Of a DNA stretch of 64,000 nt, positions 47,475 to 57,689 are shown in pieces. The position numbers and the translations under genes were made by a program. Source of the DNA: Verrucomicrobiaceae bacterium. Lineage in GTDB: Bacteria; Verrucomicrobiota; Verrucomicrobiia; Verrucomicrobiales; DEV007. The DNA lies in contig SHBV01000010.1 of assembly GCA_004211885.1 (NCBI GenBank), positions 1-64,000 on the forward strand, read 5' to 3'. Positions within the stretch are counted from its first letter, which is position 1. Each line of letters starts with the position of its first letter. Under the pieces are notes generated by a model. That model was not told the DNA's origin and searched no databases. It was given only the letters and a program-made list of their open reading frames with translations.

Positions 47475-47966
47475 TTAAAACGAATCTTTTAACGCAATTA
47501 GATCAGGATCCTTACGAGCCACATCCAATAAACTCTGATCAAGGTCAAATGATTTTCTGAGACAATCGAAGGCAGTATCAACGTCACCGATCACGGCTTG
47601 ATAGCATCCTTTGTTATAAAAATAGATAGCATCCTTCCTAATCGATTCGGGCGCTTCTTCTAGAAGCGCAAGAGCCTCGTCTGTACGATTCATTTCATGG
47701 AGGCAATATGCTCCCTGAATGAATCCGGCTCCATTCTGAGGCTCCATTCGTTGGAGCTCCTCGCTCAGGACATATGCCTCGTTCCATTTTTGTTCCTTGA
47801 GCAACATAAGAATCTTCATCTGCAGAATAGATGGCGTTATGGGAAAAGATTTCTCAACTTCTTTCAATTCACTCCATGCATCATCATACATTTCCAGTTC
47901 GTAATAGCCACGAACGGCCTGCAATCGTAACTCACTGTTTGAAGAAGGATCATTAAGGTAAGACAT
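47475..47966 (-). CDS. Small TPR-repeat protein
   Basis: ATG 47966 gives 163 residues, an all-helical tandem-repeat protein with about four TPR-like hairpins (LQAVRGYYELEMYDDAWSEL, WNEAYVLSEELQRMEPQN, DEALALLEEAPESIRKD, DTAFDCLRKSFDLDQ). There is no signal peptide. It is a probable protein-interaction module, with no specific function assigned. It precedes the serine-hydrolase gene and lies just downstream of another TPR gene, so the three may be co-transcribed. Confidence 0.8.
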   Translation of the reverse strand: MSYLNDPSSNSELRLQAVRGYYELEMYDDAWSELKEVEKSFPITPSILQMKILMLLKEQKWNEAYVLSEELQRMEPQNGAGFIQGAYCLHEMNRTDEALALLEEAPESIRKDAIYFYNKGCYQAVIGDVDTAFDCLRKSFDLDQSLLDVARKDPDLIALKDSF

Positions 47967-48036
47967 CAATGCTAAATTATTATTGCTAACAAACGGTTGA
48001 TCCAGATTCCTAAATGGTCAAGCCCAAGAACTAATT

Positions 48037-48993
48037 TTACTCGTCATTAGTTACTCCTATAACCTGTAAATTTTTTAAAATTTGCTGATTCTCGGGATCA
48101 ATTTTTAGCGCACGCTCCCACGCTCTTTGTGCCTCATCTTTTTTACCCTGCCTGATAAGGGCAAGGCCAAGATTAGACCATCCCAAAACTGAGTTAGAAT
48201 TTATTTTAACTGCCATCTCACAAAATCTTTGTGCCTCTACCAAATTTTTCTTTTGTAGATAAACATATCCTAAGTTCAGGTAAATCAAGTAATCGGCCCC
48301 CTTAACCTTAGTCGCCTCCTTTAGAATAATTTCCGCATCATCAAATTTCTTCATCTTAATGAAAAGAGAACCCAAACTAGAATATGCAGACACCCCAGAT
48401 GGGTTCGTCTCAATTGCAGACCTATATGCCTTTATGGCTTCTTTGAAATCGCCTCGACTTTCATACTGTTTGCCCCTCATCAAGGGATCTAATTCTGATG
48501 ATATTTCCTGATTTTTAAATTTCTCGAGTATCTTCGTAGCACCATCAGAATCCCCTATTCCCCTAAGCGCTGCAGCATAATTGCTCGCTACATGAAATGA
48601 TTCAGGGTCAATTTTGTTTGCTTCTTTCAAAACTCCTAAAGCTAAATCATTTTTTCCTAATTCAATGTAACTGGCCCCTAAATTTGAAAGGCTATCAACA
48701 AATTTGGGATTCTCTTTAACTGCACCCTTATACCATTTCACAGCTTGCTCATGGAATCCCTTACTCCCATATATGTAACCTATATTGTGGTAGGAATGGT
48801 AATGCCTAGGATCTGTTTTGATTGCTTTTTTATACCACCTTATTGCTTCTTTTAGATTCCCCTCATCTTGTTCTGCTTTGCCACGACTGAATTGCGACGA
48901 AGCTTCACTCCCAAAATCAAAAAGACCTTGAGCCTGGCCATCAGTACAGCCTAAACAAAATATAAAAAATAAATTCCAAACAACTAATCGCAT
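48037..48993 (-). CDS. TPR-repeat lipoprotein
   Basis: This 318-residue protein has a signal sequence with a lipobox-like FCLGC at residues 12-16, so it is probably a lipoprotein. About seven or eight canonical TPR units follow, for example AIRWYKKAIKTDPRHYHSYH, LGVLKEANKIDPESFH, AIKAYRSAIETNPSG and AQRAWERALKIDPENQQ. Such proteins scaffold envelope complexes. The partner is unknown. It is divergent from the nucleotidyltransferase operon across 140 bases. Confidence 0.88.
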   Translation of the reverse strand: MRLVVWNLFFIFCLGCTDGQAQGLFDFGSEASSQFSRGKAEQDEGNLKEAIRWYKKAIKTDPRHYHSYHNIGYIYGSKGFHEQAVKWYKGAVKENPKFVDSLSNLGASYIELGKNDLALGVLKEANKIDPESFHVASNYAAALRGIGDSDGATKILEKFKNQEISSELDPLMRGKQYESRGDFKEAIKAYRSAIETNPSGVSAYSSLGSLFIKMKKFDDAEIILKEATKVKGADYLIYLNLGYVYLQKKNLVEAQRFCEMAVKINSNSVLGWSNLGLALIRQGKKDEAQRAWERALKIDPENQQILKNLQVIGVTNDE

Positions 48994-49133
48994 AATCTAT
49001 GAGCCCGTTAATTTTAACATTAAATTAACTTTTTTATTTATATAGACGGGCATTACACATAAATAACAATAAATAAACTATCAAAAACATTATTGCATTA
49101 GACAATTACTCTAGTTCCACGAAATTAATTAAA

Positions 49134-50084
49134 GTGAAGAAAGCCTTTGTTCTAGGTGCCGGCCTTGGAAGTCGGCTTAAGAAGCTCACAGAGAAATTAC
49201 CGAAGCCCATGATACCGGTGTTCGGTAAGCCACTCATCGAATATAGCTTTGAGCACCTTAGTGAATCAGGTATCAACCAATTCATAGTCAATACGCATCA
49301 TTGCGCAGAAGTATACAATGATCATTTTAAAAATGATCATTACAAAGAAATGCCGATCACATTCAAGCATGAGCCGGCACTTCTTGATACTGGAGGAGGC
49401 ATTGATAACGTATCTGAATTATTATCCTCTGACCCATTCCTCGTATACAACGGAGACATTTTGACTGACCTTCCAATCATCAATCTCCTCAATCACCATA
49501 ACGATAACAAAAATGCAGTTACTCTTGCATTACGTACAAATGGATCAGGAAAACACATTGCACTAGACTCAAAATCAGGGAAAGTAACTGATATAAAAAA
49601 TTTGCTTCATAGTGGCAATACTGGAAGTTACCAGTTCACAGGAATCTACGCCTGTAATCCAGAGTTTCTTAACTACCTCCAACACAACAAAAAACACTCC
49701 GTGATCCCAGTGTTCTTAAAACTAATTAAAGAAAAATTACTAGGAGCAATCGTTATTGATGATGGCAAGTGGTGGGACCTTGGAACACGCACAAATTACC
49801 TCGATGCGCACCAAATACTGTCAGAATCTAAATTTCCAAATTACCTCATCGACTACAAAAGCAATTGGAAAAGGAACCGTTCTGAAGAAAGTCAAATAGC
49901 GCCTGATGCCAAGATCGATAAAGCTTCATACATTGGAAAAGGAGCCTCAATCGGTTCAGGCGCTCATATCATTAACAGTGTGATCTGGCCAAACAGTAAA
50001 GTAATCGCTGAATCTCAATTAGTTCGCTGCGTTGTCAGAAATGGACAAATTGCTAAAGGAAAACTCGAAAATATCGATATTTAG
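49134..50084 (+). CDS. Sugar-phosphate nucleotidyltransferase (MurU/mannose-1-P guanylyltransferase-like)
   Basis: GTG start; 316 residues. The N-terminal GT-A-like domain has the nucleotide loop AFVLGAGLGSRLKKLTEKLPKP, with GKPLIEY, LLDTGGGI and NGDILTD (metal Asp). Residues about 255-316 are a short left-handed beta-helix of hexapeptide repeats (IAPDAKI, YIGKGASIGSGAHI). It transfers a nucleoside monophosphate to a sugar-1-phosphate. Pairing with the adjacent kinase resembles the AmgK/MurU module that recycles N-acetylmuramate, although classic MurU lacks the beta-helix. It is the first gene of an apparent four-gene operon. Confidence 0.88.
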   Translation: MKKAFVLGAGLGSRLKKLTEKLPKPMIPVFGKPLIEYSFEHLSESGINQFIVNTHHCAEVYNDHFKNDHYKEMPITFKHEPALLDTGGGIDNVSELLSSDPFLVYNGDILTDLPIINLLNHHNDNKNAVTLALRTNGSGKHIALDSKSGKVTDIKNLLHSGNTGSYQFTGIYACNPEFLNYLQHNKKHSVIPVFLKLIKEKLLGAIVIDDGKWWDLGTRTNYLDAHQILSESKFPNYLIDYKSNWKRNRSEESQIAPDAKIDKASYIGKGASIGSGAHIINSVIWPNSKVIAESQLVRCVVRNGQIAKGKLENIDI

Positions 50085-50113
50085 TATTATTATTACCAAT
50101 TCCTAAATTCCTA

Positions 50114-51094
50114 ATGTCAGATGATTTGATTACAGCCACCACAAAGGCACTTCCCAATACAGATCTCAAGAAAGCTACTTGTGAGCCTATTAGTATAGGC
50201 GGCTCTGATCGCAATTATCACCGTATCAATCTCAATAATGGTAAAAGTATTATTGTAATGGAATACACGAGCGACAGACCTGATAACGCAAAGTTTGTAT
50301 ATGCAACAATTACTCTCAAAAGGCTGGGCGCTGCAACTCCCGAAATTTTAAACCATGATCCGAAAAAGCAACTTATATGGTTAGAAGATCTAGGGACTGA
50401 ACACTTGTGGGATCACCGTGATGCAAAATGGGACGAACGATCAGCCTTATATAAATCTGTAATTGATGAGTCCAAGAAACTTCATAGAGAAAATGAACAA
50501 TCACTGAATAAAGAAGAGTTAAACCAACTCGAACCTCCTTTTGATGAAAACTTATACAAATGGGAACAAGATTACTTCTTTGATCATTTCCTTTCTTATT
50601 ATTCAAGAAGAGCTCCTTCGTACCAAAATTCATTGAGAGAAGAAGAAGAATTTAAACAATTAATTCAAACGTTAATTAGCCCTGAACGAAAGCTCATACA
50701 TCGTGATCTTCAGTCACAAAATATACTATTAAAAAAAAATAAACCTCACTTCATAGATTATCAGGGCCTGAGGCTAGGTCTTCGTGAATATGACATAGCG
50801 TCTCTCCTCTATGACCCATATGTAAGTTTCACGAAAAAACAACGCACCGAATTAACCGAATACGCTTTCAAAGGACAAGAACGATCCGAGTGGGAACCCC
50901 TCTTCATAAGGTGTGCGATTCAAAGGCTCATGCAAGCACTAGGAGCATATTCACGATTAGGAAATCAACTCGGCAAAGCTGATTTCTTAAACTATATACC
51001 TCAGGCATTAGACAATTTACGTGAGATACTAAGTAAAGAAAATATTTTGCCAAGGCTCGATCCTTACCTAAGCGATGAAGCTCTAGAGTTTTAA
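50114..51094 (+). CDS. APH-fold sugar kinase (AmgK-like phosphotransferase)
   Basis: This 326-residue aminoglycoside-phosphotransferase-fold kinase shows GGSDRNYHRINL (P-loop-like), LIWLEDLGTE, the catalytic loop IHRDLQSQNILL and the metal segment FIDYQGLRLG followed by YDIASLLYDPYV. The pattern fits anomeric sugar-1-kinases such as AmgK, which make MurNAc/GlcNAc alpha-1-phosphate for a partner uridylyltransferase. Maltokinases share the fold, which matters because a GlgE-like gene follows after 14 bases. The actual sugar is undetermined. Confidence 0.88.
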   Translation: MSDDLITATTKALPNTDLKKATCEPISIGGSDRNYHRINLNNGKSIIVMEYTSDRPDNAKFVYATITLKRLGAATPEILNHDPKKQLIWLEDLGTEHLWDHRDAKWDERSALYKSVIDESKKLHRENEQSLNKEELNQLEPPFDENLYKWEQDYFFDHFLSYYSRRAPSYQNSLREEEEFKQLIQTLISPERKLIHRDLQSQNILLKKNKPHFIDYQGLRLGLREYDIASLLYDPYVSFTKKQRTELTEYAFKGQERSEWEPLFIRCAIQRLMQALGAYSRLGNQLGKADFLNYIPQALDNLREILSKENILPRLDPYLSDEALEF

Positions 51095-51108
51095 AAATGA
51101 AATAGAAA

Positions 51109-52449
51109 ATGCTCCAGGCATTCCAAAGAACGCCTCAACAAAACCTTCCGATTCAGCCGCTTCCGATCTTAGCAGTTGCTGATCAAGGTTCTAAATTCGA
51201 CATATTTGAAACTGACCCAGGTTCCAGTTCACATCCTGATGTAAGTCCAGCTAAAAAACCATTTTCAGTTGTTGTACATGCATATGGTCATCCTGCAAAT
51301 TCCCCCATCAAAGGGATACTTCGATGGAGGCCTAATGATAGTAATTCCTGGAACACTGAGCCTTTAAGTCAGATAGAAGAACAAAAATGGGCAGGGACAT
51401 GGACTCCTCCAAGCCCGGGAAACTATGAATGGAAGGTTGAGCTATGGAACGAAAATAAATCCCATGGAAGTGATAACCCTGACAAAGCCGAAAACATTCG
51501 CACTCTCAGAGCTGAAAGATCCGACATGATACAGGCAAACTGGTATCAATTATCAAAATCATCGCTCTCTGAAATAAATACTTTCCCTAAGGCTAATCCT
51601 TCAGATGTATTCTTATTGCCTCCCATATTTCCAGTCGGAAATGATAATTTAATCGGAGATAATGGCCTCGGCCATTATAGCATTGATAAGAAAATAGGAG
51701 ACGCAATAACCTTTGGTCAGTTCGCGGCTAACCTCTCATCCAGAGGAATAACAATGGCAATGACCTTACCTATTCATTGTTCGAGAGCTCATCCATTCCG
51801 AATCAAAGAACCTTCCCAATTTTCAGCAAAGGGAATCCCTGACCTCATTAGTGAGGGATGGCAAGAAAGAAGAGCCAAATGGGAGTCCATTTTCCGCTAC
51901 TGGATAGTTCAAGGAATTGAAATATTTGAACTATTAGACATTACTCAGTTCCCCCTCTCATTCTGGGACAGTTTAATCAAATCATTACGCAAAGACTTTC
52001 CTCATATTAGCTTCATCACTAAAGAAGAATTAACTGAAGAGGAACATCAAAAGATGATGAGCGTTGGGTTTTCAGATTGTACTAAATTCTTGATTCCAAA
52101 AAAGTCAGATCGCCAGTTAGAACCCCAAAGAGATGGACCAGAGGAAAGCTCCTTCTCTTTGGAAAATACTCCAAAAAAGTGTATTAGCTCCGACCCAAAA
52201 CTAAAAGTTTCTCTAGAAAAGATAGCTAATAAAAAATTCATTCTAACAATTAATAATACTGACCCCTCGAAAAAACGATCGACTGAAATTCATATTGAAA
52301 ATTTAGGTGGCAATAATCTAAAGGAACAAAATCTCTATTACCTACGAGATCTAGCCAATGGTAAAGCTTACCGATGGCACGGCAGTAAAAATCATATCAC
52401 CTTAAAGGTGGGCGAGCCGGAAAAGAAATTCCTAATCGAACTAAATTAG
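51109..52449 (+). CDS. Truncated, apparently inactive GlgE-like (maltosyltransferase) protein
   Basis: This 446-residue protein resembles GlgE (about 660-700 residues) in three parts: an N-terminal beta domain (about 40-125; KGILRWRPND, WTPPSPGNYEWKVELW), the first half of the GH13 barrel (about 165-310; DVFLLPPIFPVG, LPIHCSRAHPF, WIVQGIEIFELLD) and the C-terminal beta domain (about 365-446; YYLRDLANGKAYRWHG). The motif expected as FRVDNPHTKP, holding the nucleophile Asp, reads FELLDITQFP. The acid/base Glu of FLSEAF is replaced in FITKEEL. The second half of the barrel is missing. It is therefore likely a non-catalytic glucan-binding or regulatory derivative. It is embedded between the kinase and the CHASE2-like gene with short spacers. 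Confidence 0.78.
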   Translation: MLQAFQRTPQQNLPIQPLPILAVADQGSKFDIFETDPGSSSHPDVSPAKKPFSVVVHAYGHPANSPIKGILRWRPNDSNSWNTEPLSQIEEQKWAGTWTPPSPGNYEWKVELWNENKSHGSDNPDKAENIRTLRAERSDMIQANWYQLSKSSLSEINTFPKANPSDVFLLPPIFPVGNDNLIGDNGLGHYSIDKKIGDAITFGQFAANLSSRGITMAMTLPIHCSRAHPFRIKEPSQFSAKGIPDLISEGWQERRAKWESIFRYWIVQGIEIFELLDITQFPLSFWDSLIKSLRKDFPHISFITKEELTEEEHQKMMSVGFSDCTKFLIPKKSDRQLEPQRDGPEESSFSLENTPKKCISSDPKLKVSLEKIANKKFILTINNTDPSKKRSTEIHIENLGGNNLKEQNLYYLRDLANGKAYRWHGSKNHITLKVGEPEKKFLIELN

Positions 52450-52457
52450 AAAATTAT

Positions 52458-53705
52458 TTGGACTTTCAAGTGAGCTATAAAAAAAAGGCGACTATTTTTC
52501 TAATTCTATGTGTGATTATAATATCGCTCATCAGACGCGAAGAAAATAACGGGACTTTTTCGAATTTTAACCGCGGATATATTAATTGGCTCATTGATAC
52601 TAAAAAAGTCAAAGCTGAGCCACCTTCAGTGACCTTGCTCAGGATCAGTAATTCTGAAAATTCTATATTTCAGGAATGGCCTCCCAGCCCAATAGACTAT
52701 GCTATAATACTTAAAAATCTTAAAGAGTATGGAGCCAAACTAGTAGCGATTGAACCAATAATGGCATGGAATAATGCAGACGAAGGCTTACTTGAAACTT
52801 TGCGCACTGCCAGCCTTAAATATAATAAGGGAGAACTGCTAATGGGATCCGTATTCCAAATGGACCAATCTGTATCCACGTCCAATGATCAGTTCATTAA
52901 TTTGCTAGATCCAATATCAAATATCACTGGCGACATAAAAGGTGTTCCTGGATTTACAATGATAGATCCATTACCCGATCGGCGCTTAACATCAATCGGG
53001 ATTCCTTTCGGATTCACTTCAATAGATATGACAGAACAGGATAAGACTAGTCATCCTCTGAAGGTTCCACTCTTGGGCCGCATAAAAGAACTTGTCGTCC
53101 CTTCCTTTACCCTTAAAGCAATAATGATGGAACAGGGCATAGGTTCCAATGAAGTCACAATCGACTTAGGGGATAAGATTGTATTCGCGAGTGGCACAAC
53201 AATACCAATCGACACTCAAGGGTACTTCGAAGCTTTCACTGGATCACGACCAGACATTGATAAAGAAGACATAAGTATATTATCTTTATCTCAAGAAGAA
53301 CTCGATAAATCACAGCTTAAGTCCTTATCAAATCGCATTATTCTCGTAGGCATTGATACTAAAAATGAACAAATCATACCTTTCAGATTCGGTGTGAATA
53401 TTTCCAATGCTGAACGGACTGCTCTTTCTATAGCAACTATACAAAGCAATTTATTCATTCAATCATTCTCATCATTCTCTGAATATTTTGTTTGGATCGG
53501 CATAATATTAATTGGTTTATACCTCATTAGACTAAAACGATCAAAAGCAGTAGCCAGGTCCATAATCACAATAATTATTTATTTGGCAGTAAGTATGGTT
53601 GTATTTCAGAGTAATAATCATTGGGTATCACCCATGACTCCAATGTCATTGATGATTTGTATTCTAATTACTTCCTGGACTCTCTGTCAGAGAATAGAAG
53701 AATAA
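52458..53705 (+). CDS. CHASE2-like sensory membrane protein without output domain
   Basis: This 415-residue protein starts at TTG 52458 (GTG 52470 is an alternative), eight bases after the GlgE-like stop. One N-terminal helix (about 10-25), a large extracytoplasmic domain (about 35-325) with CHASE2-like features (PPSVTLLRISNSE, WPPSPIDYAIILKNLKEYGAKLVAIEPIM, NRIILVGIDT) and three C-terminal helices (about 335-410) are visible. CHASE2 domains normally sit ahead of cyclase, GGDEF or kinase modules; here the protein ends directly after the helices. It could sense an extracellular ligand and act through a partner. The CHASE2 assignment is by pattern only. Confidence 0.72.
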   Translation: MDFQVSYKKKATIFLILCVIIISLIRREENNGTFSNFNRGYINWLIDTKKVKAEPPSVTLLRISNSENSIFQEWPPSPIDYAIILKNLKEYGAKLVAIEPIMAWNNADEGLLETLRTASLKYNKGELLMGSVFQMDQSVSTSNDQFINLLDPISNITGDIKGVPGFTMIDPLPDRRLTSIGIPFGFTSIDMTEQDKTSHPLKVPLLGRIKELVVPSFTLKAIMMEQGIGSNEVTIDLGDKIVFASGTTIPIDTQGYFEAFTGSRPDIDKEDISILSLSQEELDKSQLKSLSNRIILVGIDTKNEQIIPFRFGVNISNAERTALSIATIQSNLFIQSFSSFSEYFVWIGIILIGLYLIRLKRSKAVARSIITIIIYLAVSMVVFQSNNHWVSPMTPMSLMICILITSWTLCQRIEE

Positions 53706-53760
53706 ACTATTCTCAGTGAACCTTGCCGGAAGACATAATCACTGCTTATGTTAGTTTACT

Positions 53761-55041
53761 ATGAATCGTCGTAATTTCATCAAAAGCACGACCATCGCAT
53801 CGGGAATGATAAGTTTTCCGAACATTATCCCTGCGAGGCTACTTGGAAAAAACTCACCGAGTAACAAAATTACTGTCGGTATGATTGGAACCGGAAACCA
53901 TGGGATCCACCGTAATCTTAATATGTTCCTGCGGCAATCTGATGCCAAAGTGCTTGCAGTTAGTGACGTCTTTAAGAGTCGAATGATCAAGGCTCACAAA
54001 ATGACAAATGATTATTATAAGAATAATGATTGCTCAATGCACTCTGACTTTCGCGAAATACTAGATAGAGATGACATTGATACCGTCATGATATCGACCC
54101 CCGATCATTGGCACGCACTCATGTCCTCCATGGCTATTCGGAGAGGCAAGGACGTGATCTGTGAAAAACCAACACTAACCGTTGCAGAAGGTCGCTACAT
54201 TGCAAACCTAGTCAAAGACACAGGACGCATATTTCAAACCTCCACAGAAGATCGAAGTTTATTTATTTATCATCGATTGGCAGAAGTGGTCCGTAACGGA
54301 AGGATAGGAAAACTAAAAGAAATAAAAGTAACCTTACCTGCAGGGAAAAGGTTTCCAAACGAGAACGAAAGTAAGGTTCCAGAAGATCTAAACTATGACC
54401 TTTGGCTGGGCCCGGCACCAAAATCTCCTTATACCAAAAATCGCACCGAACAACAACACTGGCGCCATGTGTGGGACTATTCTGGCGGTAAATTTACAGA
54501 CTGGGGAATGCATCAACTCGATACAGCTCAGTGGGCAAATAACACTGAAAAGACAGGGCCCATCAAAATTTCAGGAAAAGGGAACATTCATGAAGGGAGC
54601 ATGTATAATACTTTTGTAGATTATAAAATAAAATATTTGTACGCTAATGATGTTCAATTATCTGTTAGTAGTGGAGGTACAAGTATACACTTCTATGGAT
54701 CCGACGGATGGTGTGGAAGTAGAAGCTGGGACTCGGGGCTAGAAGCTAGCAAAATTGATATTGTTAAAGAGCCGATTCCAGAAAATGGGCTACACTTATA
54801 TACCTGCAAGGGGGGCGAACACCGTAATTTTCTAGATTGCGTGAAGTCTCGTAAAGATCCTTATTTTCCTGCTGAGATTGGACACCGATGCGCAACGCTT
54901 TGTCACCTAGGAAACATCTCAATGAGGCTCAATACCACTTTAGATTGGGACCCGCAAAAAGAAATAATAACTAATAGTAATCAGGGATCGTCCATGCTTT
55001 CACGAAAGATGCGAAAACCGTGGAATCTGGAAAAATCTTAA
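53761..55041 (+). CDS. Gfo/Idh/MocA family oxidoreductase, Tat-exported type
   Basis: This 426-residue protein has a twin-arginine leader ([16 protein letters not shown]), NAD site [30 protein letters not shown] and [15 protein letters not shown] (catalytic Lys). The substrate domain contains [22 protein letters not shown]. It is homologous to the copy at 40085-41368 but clearly diverged. The reaction is probably sugar or glycoside oxidoreduction in the periplasm. Its stop overlaps the ahcY stop by four bases in convergent orientation. Confidence 0.94.
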   Translation: MNRRNFIKSTTIASGMISFPNIIPARLLGKNSPSNKITVGMIGTGNHGIHRNLNMFLRQSDAKVLAVSDVFKSRMIKAHKMTNDYYKNNDCSMHSDFREILDRDDIDTVMISTPDHWHALMSSMAIRRGKDVICEKPTLTVAEGRYIANLVKDTGRIFQTSTEDRSLFIYHRLAEVVRNGRIGKLKEIKVTLPAGKRFPNENESKVPEDLNYDLWLGPAPKSPYTKNRTEQQHWRHVWDYSGGKFTDWGMHQLDTAQWANNTEKTGPIKISGKGNIHEGSMYNTFVDYKIKYLYANDVQLSVSSGGTSIHFYGSDGWCGSRSWDSGLEASKIDIVKEPIPENGLHLYTCKGGEHRNFLDCVKSRKDPYFPAEIGHRCATLCHLGNISMRLNTTLDWDPQKEIITNSNQGSSMLSRKMRKPWNLEKS

Positions 55042-56462
55042 TACCGGTAATGATCAGGCTTATAAGGGCCTTCTTGCGGGACTCCAATATAGTCTGCCTG
55101 TTCTTCTGTTAATTGAGTTAGTTTAGCGCCTATTTTTTCTAAATGTAGAAGAGCCACTTCTTCATCTAGCTTCTTTGGAAGAACATAAACGCCAGGAACA
55201 TATGTTTCTCTATTTTCCCACAAATCAATTTGAGCTAGGGTCTGGTTAGTAAAACTATTCGACATTACAAAACTCGGATGACCCGTAGCGCATCCAAGGT
55301 TAACAAGCCTTCCCTCTGCCAGCATATAAAGCTGCCTCCCATCAGGTAAAGTATATTGATCTACTTGAGCCTTTACAGTCTCCCTGGTCACTCCTTCTGA
55401 ATTATTCAAAGCGTCCACTTGAATCTCGTTATCGAAATGCCCAATGTTACAAACTATCGCCTGATCCTTCATCATCAATAAATGATCAACCCTGATGATA
55501 TCTTTATTGCCTGTTGTAGTAATATACATATCGGCCCATCCAAGTGTATCTTCTATCGTCAAGACTCGAAACCCCTCCATCGCTGCCTGTAAAGCACATA
55601 TAGGATCTATTTCCGTTACAATCACTTGAGCTCCTTGCCCTCGGAGTGCCTGCGCGCATCCTTTACCAACATCTCCATAACCGCATACAACAGCAACTTT
55701 CCCTGAAATCATTACGTCAGTGGCACGTTTAATCCCATCTACCAGAGATTCTCTACATCCATACAAATTATCAAATTTGGATTTAGTCACTGAATCATTC
55801 ACGTTAATGGCTGGAACTCTAAGCTTCTCTTGTTCAGACATCTGATAGAGCCTATGAACGCCTGTCGTGGTTTCCTCTGAGACTCCTTTCCAGTCATCCA
55901 GATACTTGGTCCATTTGTCAGGCATTTCAGAATGAATACTTCTCAATAGATCCTTAATTACCTGTTCCTCTTGAGAATCACTCTGTGATTCAATCCAATC
56001 CGAACCTTCTTCGAGATCTGCTCCTTTGTGAATGAGAAGAGTAGCATCGCCCCCATCATCTACAATAAGTTCAGGCCCCTTACCATCAGGCCATGTGAGT
56101 GCATCCAAAGTGCACTGCCAATATTCTTCTAGTGTCTCACCTTTCCAAGCAAAAACAGGAACGCCAGATACCGCAATTGCAGCCGCAGCATGGTCTTGAG
56201 TGGAAAATATATTACATGAACACCACCTCACATTTGCTCCGAGATCCTTGAGGGTTTCAATGAGTACGGCAGTCTGTATTGTCATGTGCAAAGAGCCCAT
56301 GATCCTTACGCCTTGCAGAGGCTTGTCAGCTGCATATTTTCTTCGAGTTGCCATTAGACCAGGCATTTCATGCTCAGCTATTGAAATTTCACGGCGCCCC
56401 CATTCTGCCAATTCAATGTCAGCAACCTTATAATCTTTTACTTCTGTAGATATATTACTCAT
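55038..56462 (-). CDS. ahcY: Adenosylhomocysteinase (SAH hydrolase)
   Basis: This enzyme splits S-adenosylhomocysteine into adenosine and homocysteine, closing the SAM cycle. The 474-residue length and motifs fit the family: [37 protein letters not shown], the NAD site [26 protein letters not shown] and the conserved C-terminal PYKPDHYRY. The insertion around residues 155-195 is the one common in bacterial enzymes. The gene starts 18 bases after the metK stop on the same strand, so the two SAM-cycle enzymes are co-transcribed. Confidence 0.98.
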   Translation of the reverse strand: MSNISTEVKDYKVADIELAEWGRREISIAEHEMPGLMATRRKYAADKPLQGVRIMGSLHMTIQTAVLIETLKDLGANVRWCSCNIFSTQDHAAAAIAVSGVPVFAWKGETLEEYWQCTLDALTWPDGKGPELIVDDGGDATLLIHKGADLEEGSDWIESQSDSQEEQVIKDLLRSIHSEMPDKWTKYLDDWKGVSEETTTGVHRLYQMSEQEKLRVPAINVNDSVTKSKFDNLYGCRESLVDGIKRATDVMISGKVAVVCGYGDVGKGCAQALRGQGAQVIVTEIDPICALQAAMEGFRVLTIEDTLGWADMYITTTGNKDIIRVDHLLMMKDQAIVCNIGHFDNEIQVDALNNSEGVTRETVKAQVDQYTLPDGRQLYMLAEGRLVNLGCATGHPSFVMSNSFTNQTLAQIDLWENRETYVPGVYVLPKKLDEEVALLHLEKIGAKLTQLTEEQADYIGVPQEGPYKPDHYRY

Positions 56463-56480
56463 TAATTTAATATATAAAAG

Positions 56481-57689
56481 TTACGCTCCAACTGCAGATG
56501 TCAGATCTTCAATTTTATCAGTTTTTTCCCAAGTTAGAGATTCTTGCTCATTCTCTCTCCCAAAATGTCCGTAATTAGTGGTTCTCCGATAAATAGGACG
56601 AAGAAGATTAAGCTGAGAAACGATATCCGCCGGTTTGAACGAAAAAACGTCGCGGACAGCACTTTCTATTTTATTCTCATCAACTGAGTTAGTACCAAAA
56701 GTATCCACACTAAGGGATACAGGGTCTGGAAAACCAATTGCGTAAGCTGTCTGCAATTCGCATCGATCAGCGAGGCCAGCAGCAACAATATTTTTCGCCA
56801 CCCATCTACACATATATGCCGCTGAACGATCTACTTTTGATGGGTCCTTCCCTGAGAAGGCACCTCCTCCATGTCGTCCCATTCCTCCATAAGTATCAAC
56901 AATTATTTTGCGCCCGGTCAAACCACAATCTCCTTCTGGACCACCAACAATGAACAAACCAGTCGGGTTAATATGGTATTTTGTATCTTCAGTAAGTAAT
57001 TCAGGCGGTAGCACTTTTTCTATTAGATCCTTCTTGAGAACATCTCGTATTTCTTGAGTGGATATTTCTTTGGCATGCATCGTGGAAACAACGACCGCAG
57101 TAATTCGGTTAGGTTTGCCTTCAATATATTCGACCGAAACCTGAGTCTTGGAGTCTGGTCTTAACCACGTGTGTGAACGATTCTTTCTTAGGTTCGTCAT
57201 TGCCTCACCGAGCTGATGCGAATAAGCTATCGGTGCAGGCATAAGCTCAGAAGTATCATTACAAGCGTAACCAAACATTATTCCTTGATCGCCGGCTCCT
57301 TGCTCTGCAGTTTCCTTATCATCAGCCGCTTCTGCATCCACTCCTTGCGCAATATCAGGGGACTGCTGACCCAGTAAATTTATAAAGAAAAAGTTCTGCG
57401 CATCAAACTTGCATGTATAACTGAAATCTGTGCCCTTCGCATAGGCTGAATCATAATTCATTCCCTCGAGTGTCTCTTTGACGACCGAACGATAATCGAA
57501 TTCTGAATTAGTAGTTATTTCACCTCCAAGGATCACTGCATTGTCTTTGACCATTGTTTCGCACGCAACTCTCGATGAAGTGTCCTGCTCAAAGCACGCA
57601 TCAAGTACAGCATCTGAGATAGTATCGCAGACTTTGTCTGGATGCCCTTCGGTGACTGATTCTGAAGAAAAAATTAAGGAATTTGCCAT
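56481..57689 (-). CDS. metK: S-adenosylmethionine synthetase
   Basis: MetK makes SAM from methionine and ATP. The 402-residue protein carries [21 protein letters not shown] split across the start, the [12 protein letters not shown] hexapeptide loop, and the P-loop-like [19 protein letters not shown]. It heads the metK-ahcY operon and is divergent from an ArsR-methyltransferase gene only 26 bases away. I found no room for a SAM riboswitch in that gap, so control probably lies with the neighbouring regulator. Confidence 0.98.
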   Translation of the reverse strand: MANSLIFSSESVTEGHPDKVCDTISDAVLDACFEQDTSSRVACETMVKDNAVILGGEITTNSEFDYRSVVKETLEGMNYDSAYAKGTDFSYTCKFDAQNFFFINLLGQQSPDIAQGVDAEAADDKETAEQGAGDQGIMFGYACNDTSELMPAPIAYSHQLGEAMTNLRKNRSHTWLRPDSKTQVSVEYIEGKPNRITAVVVSTMHAKEISTQEIRDVLKKDLIEKVLPPELLTEDTKYHINPTGLFIVGGPEGDCGLTGRKIIVDTYGGMGRHGGGAFSGKDPSKVDRSAAYMCRWVAKNIVAAGLADRCELQTAYAIGFPDPVSLSVDTFGTNSVDENKIESAVRDVFSFKPADIVSQLNLLRPIYRRTTNYGHFGRENEQESLTWEKTDKIEDLTSAVGA

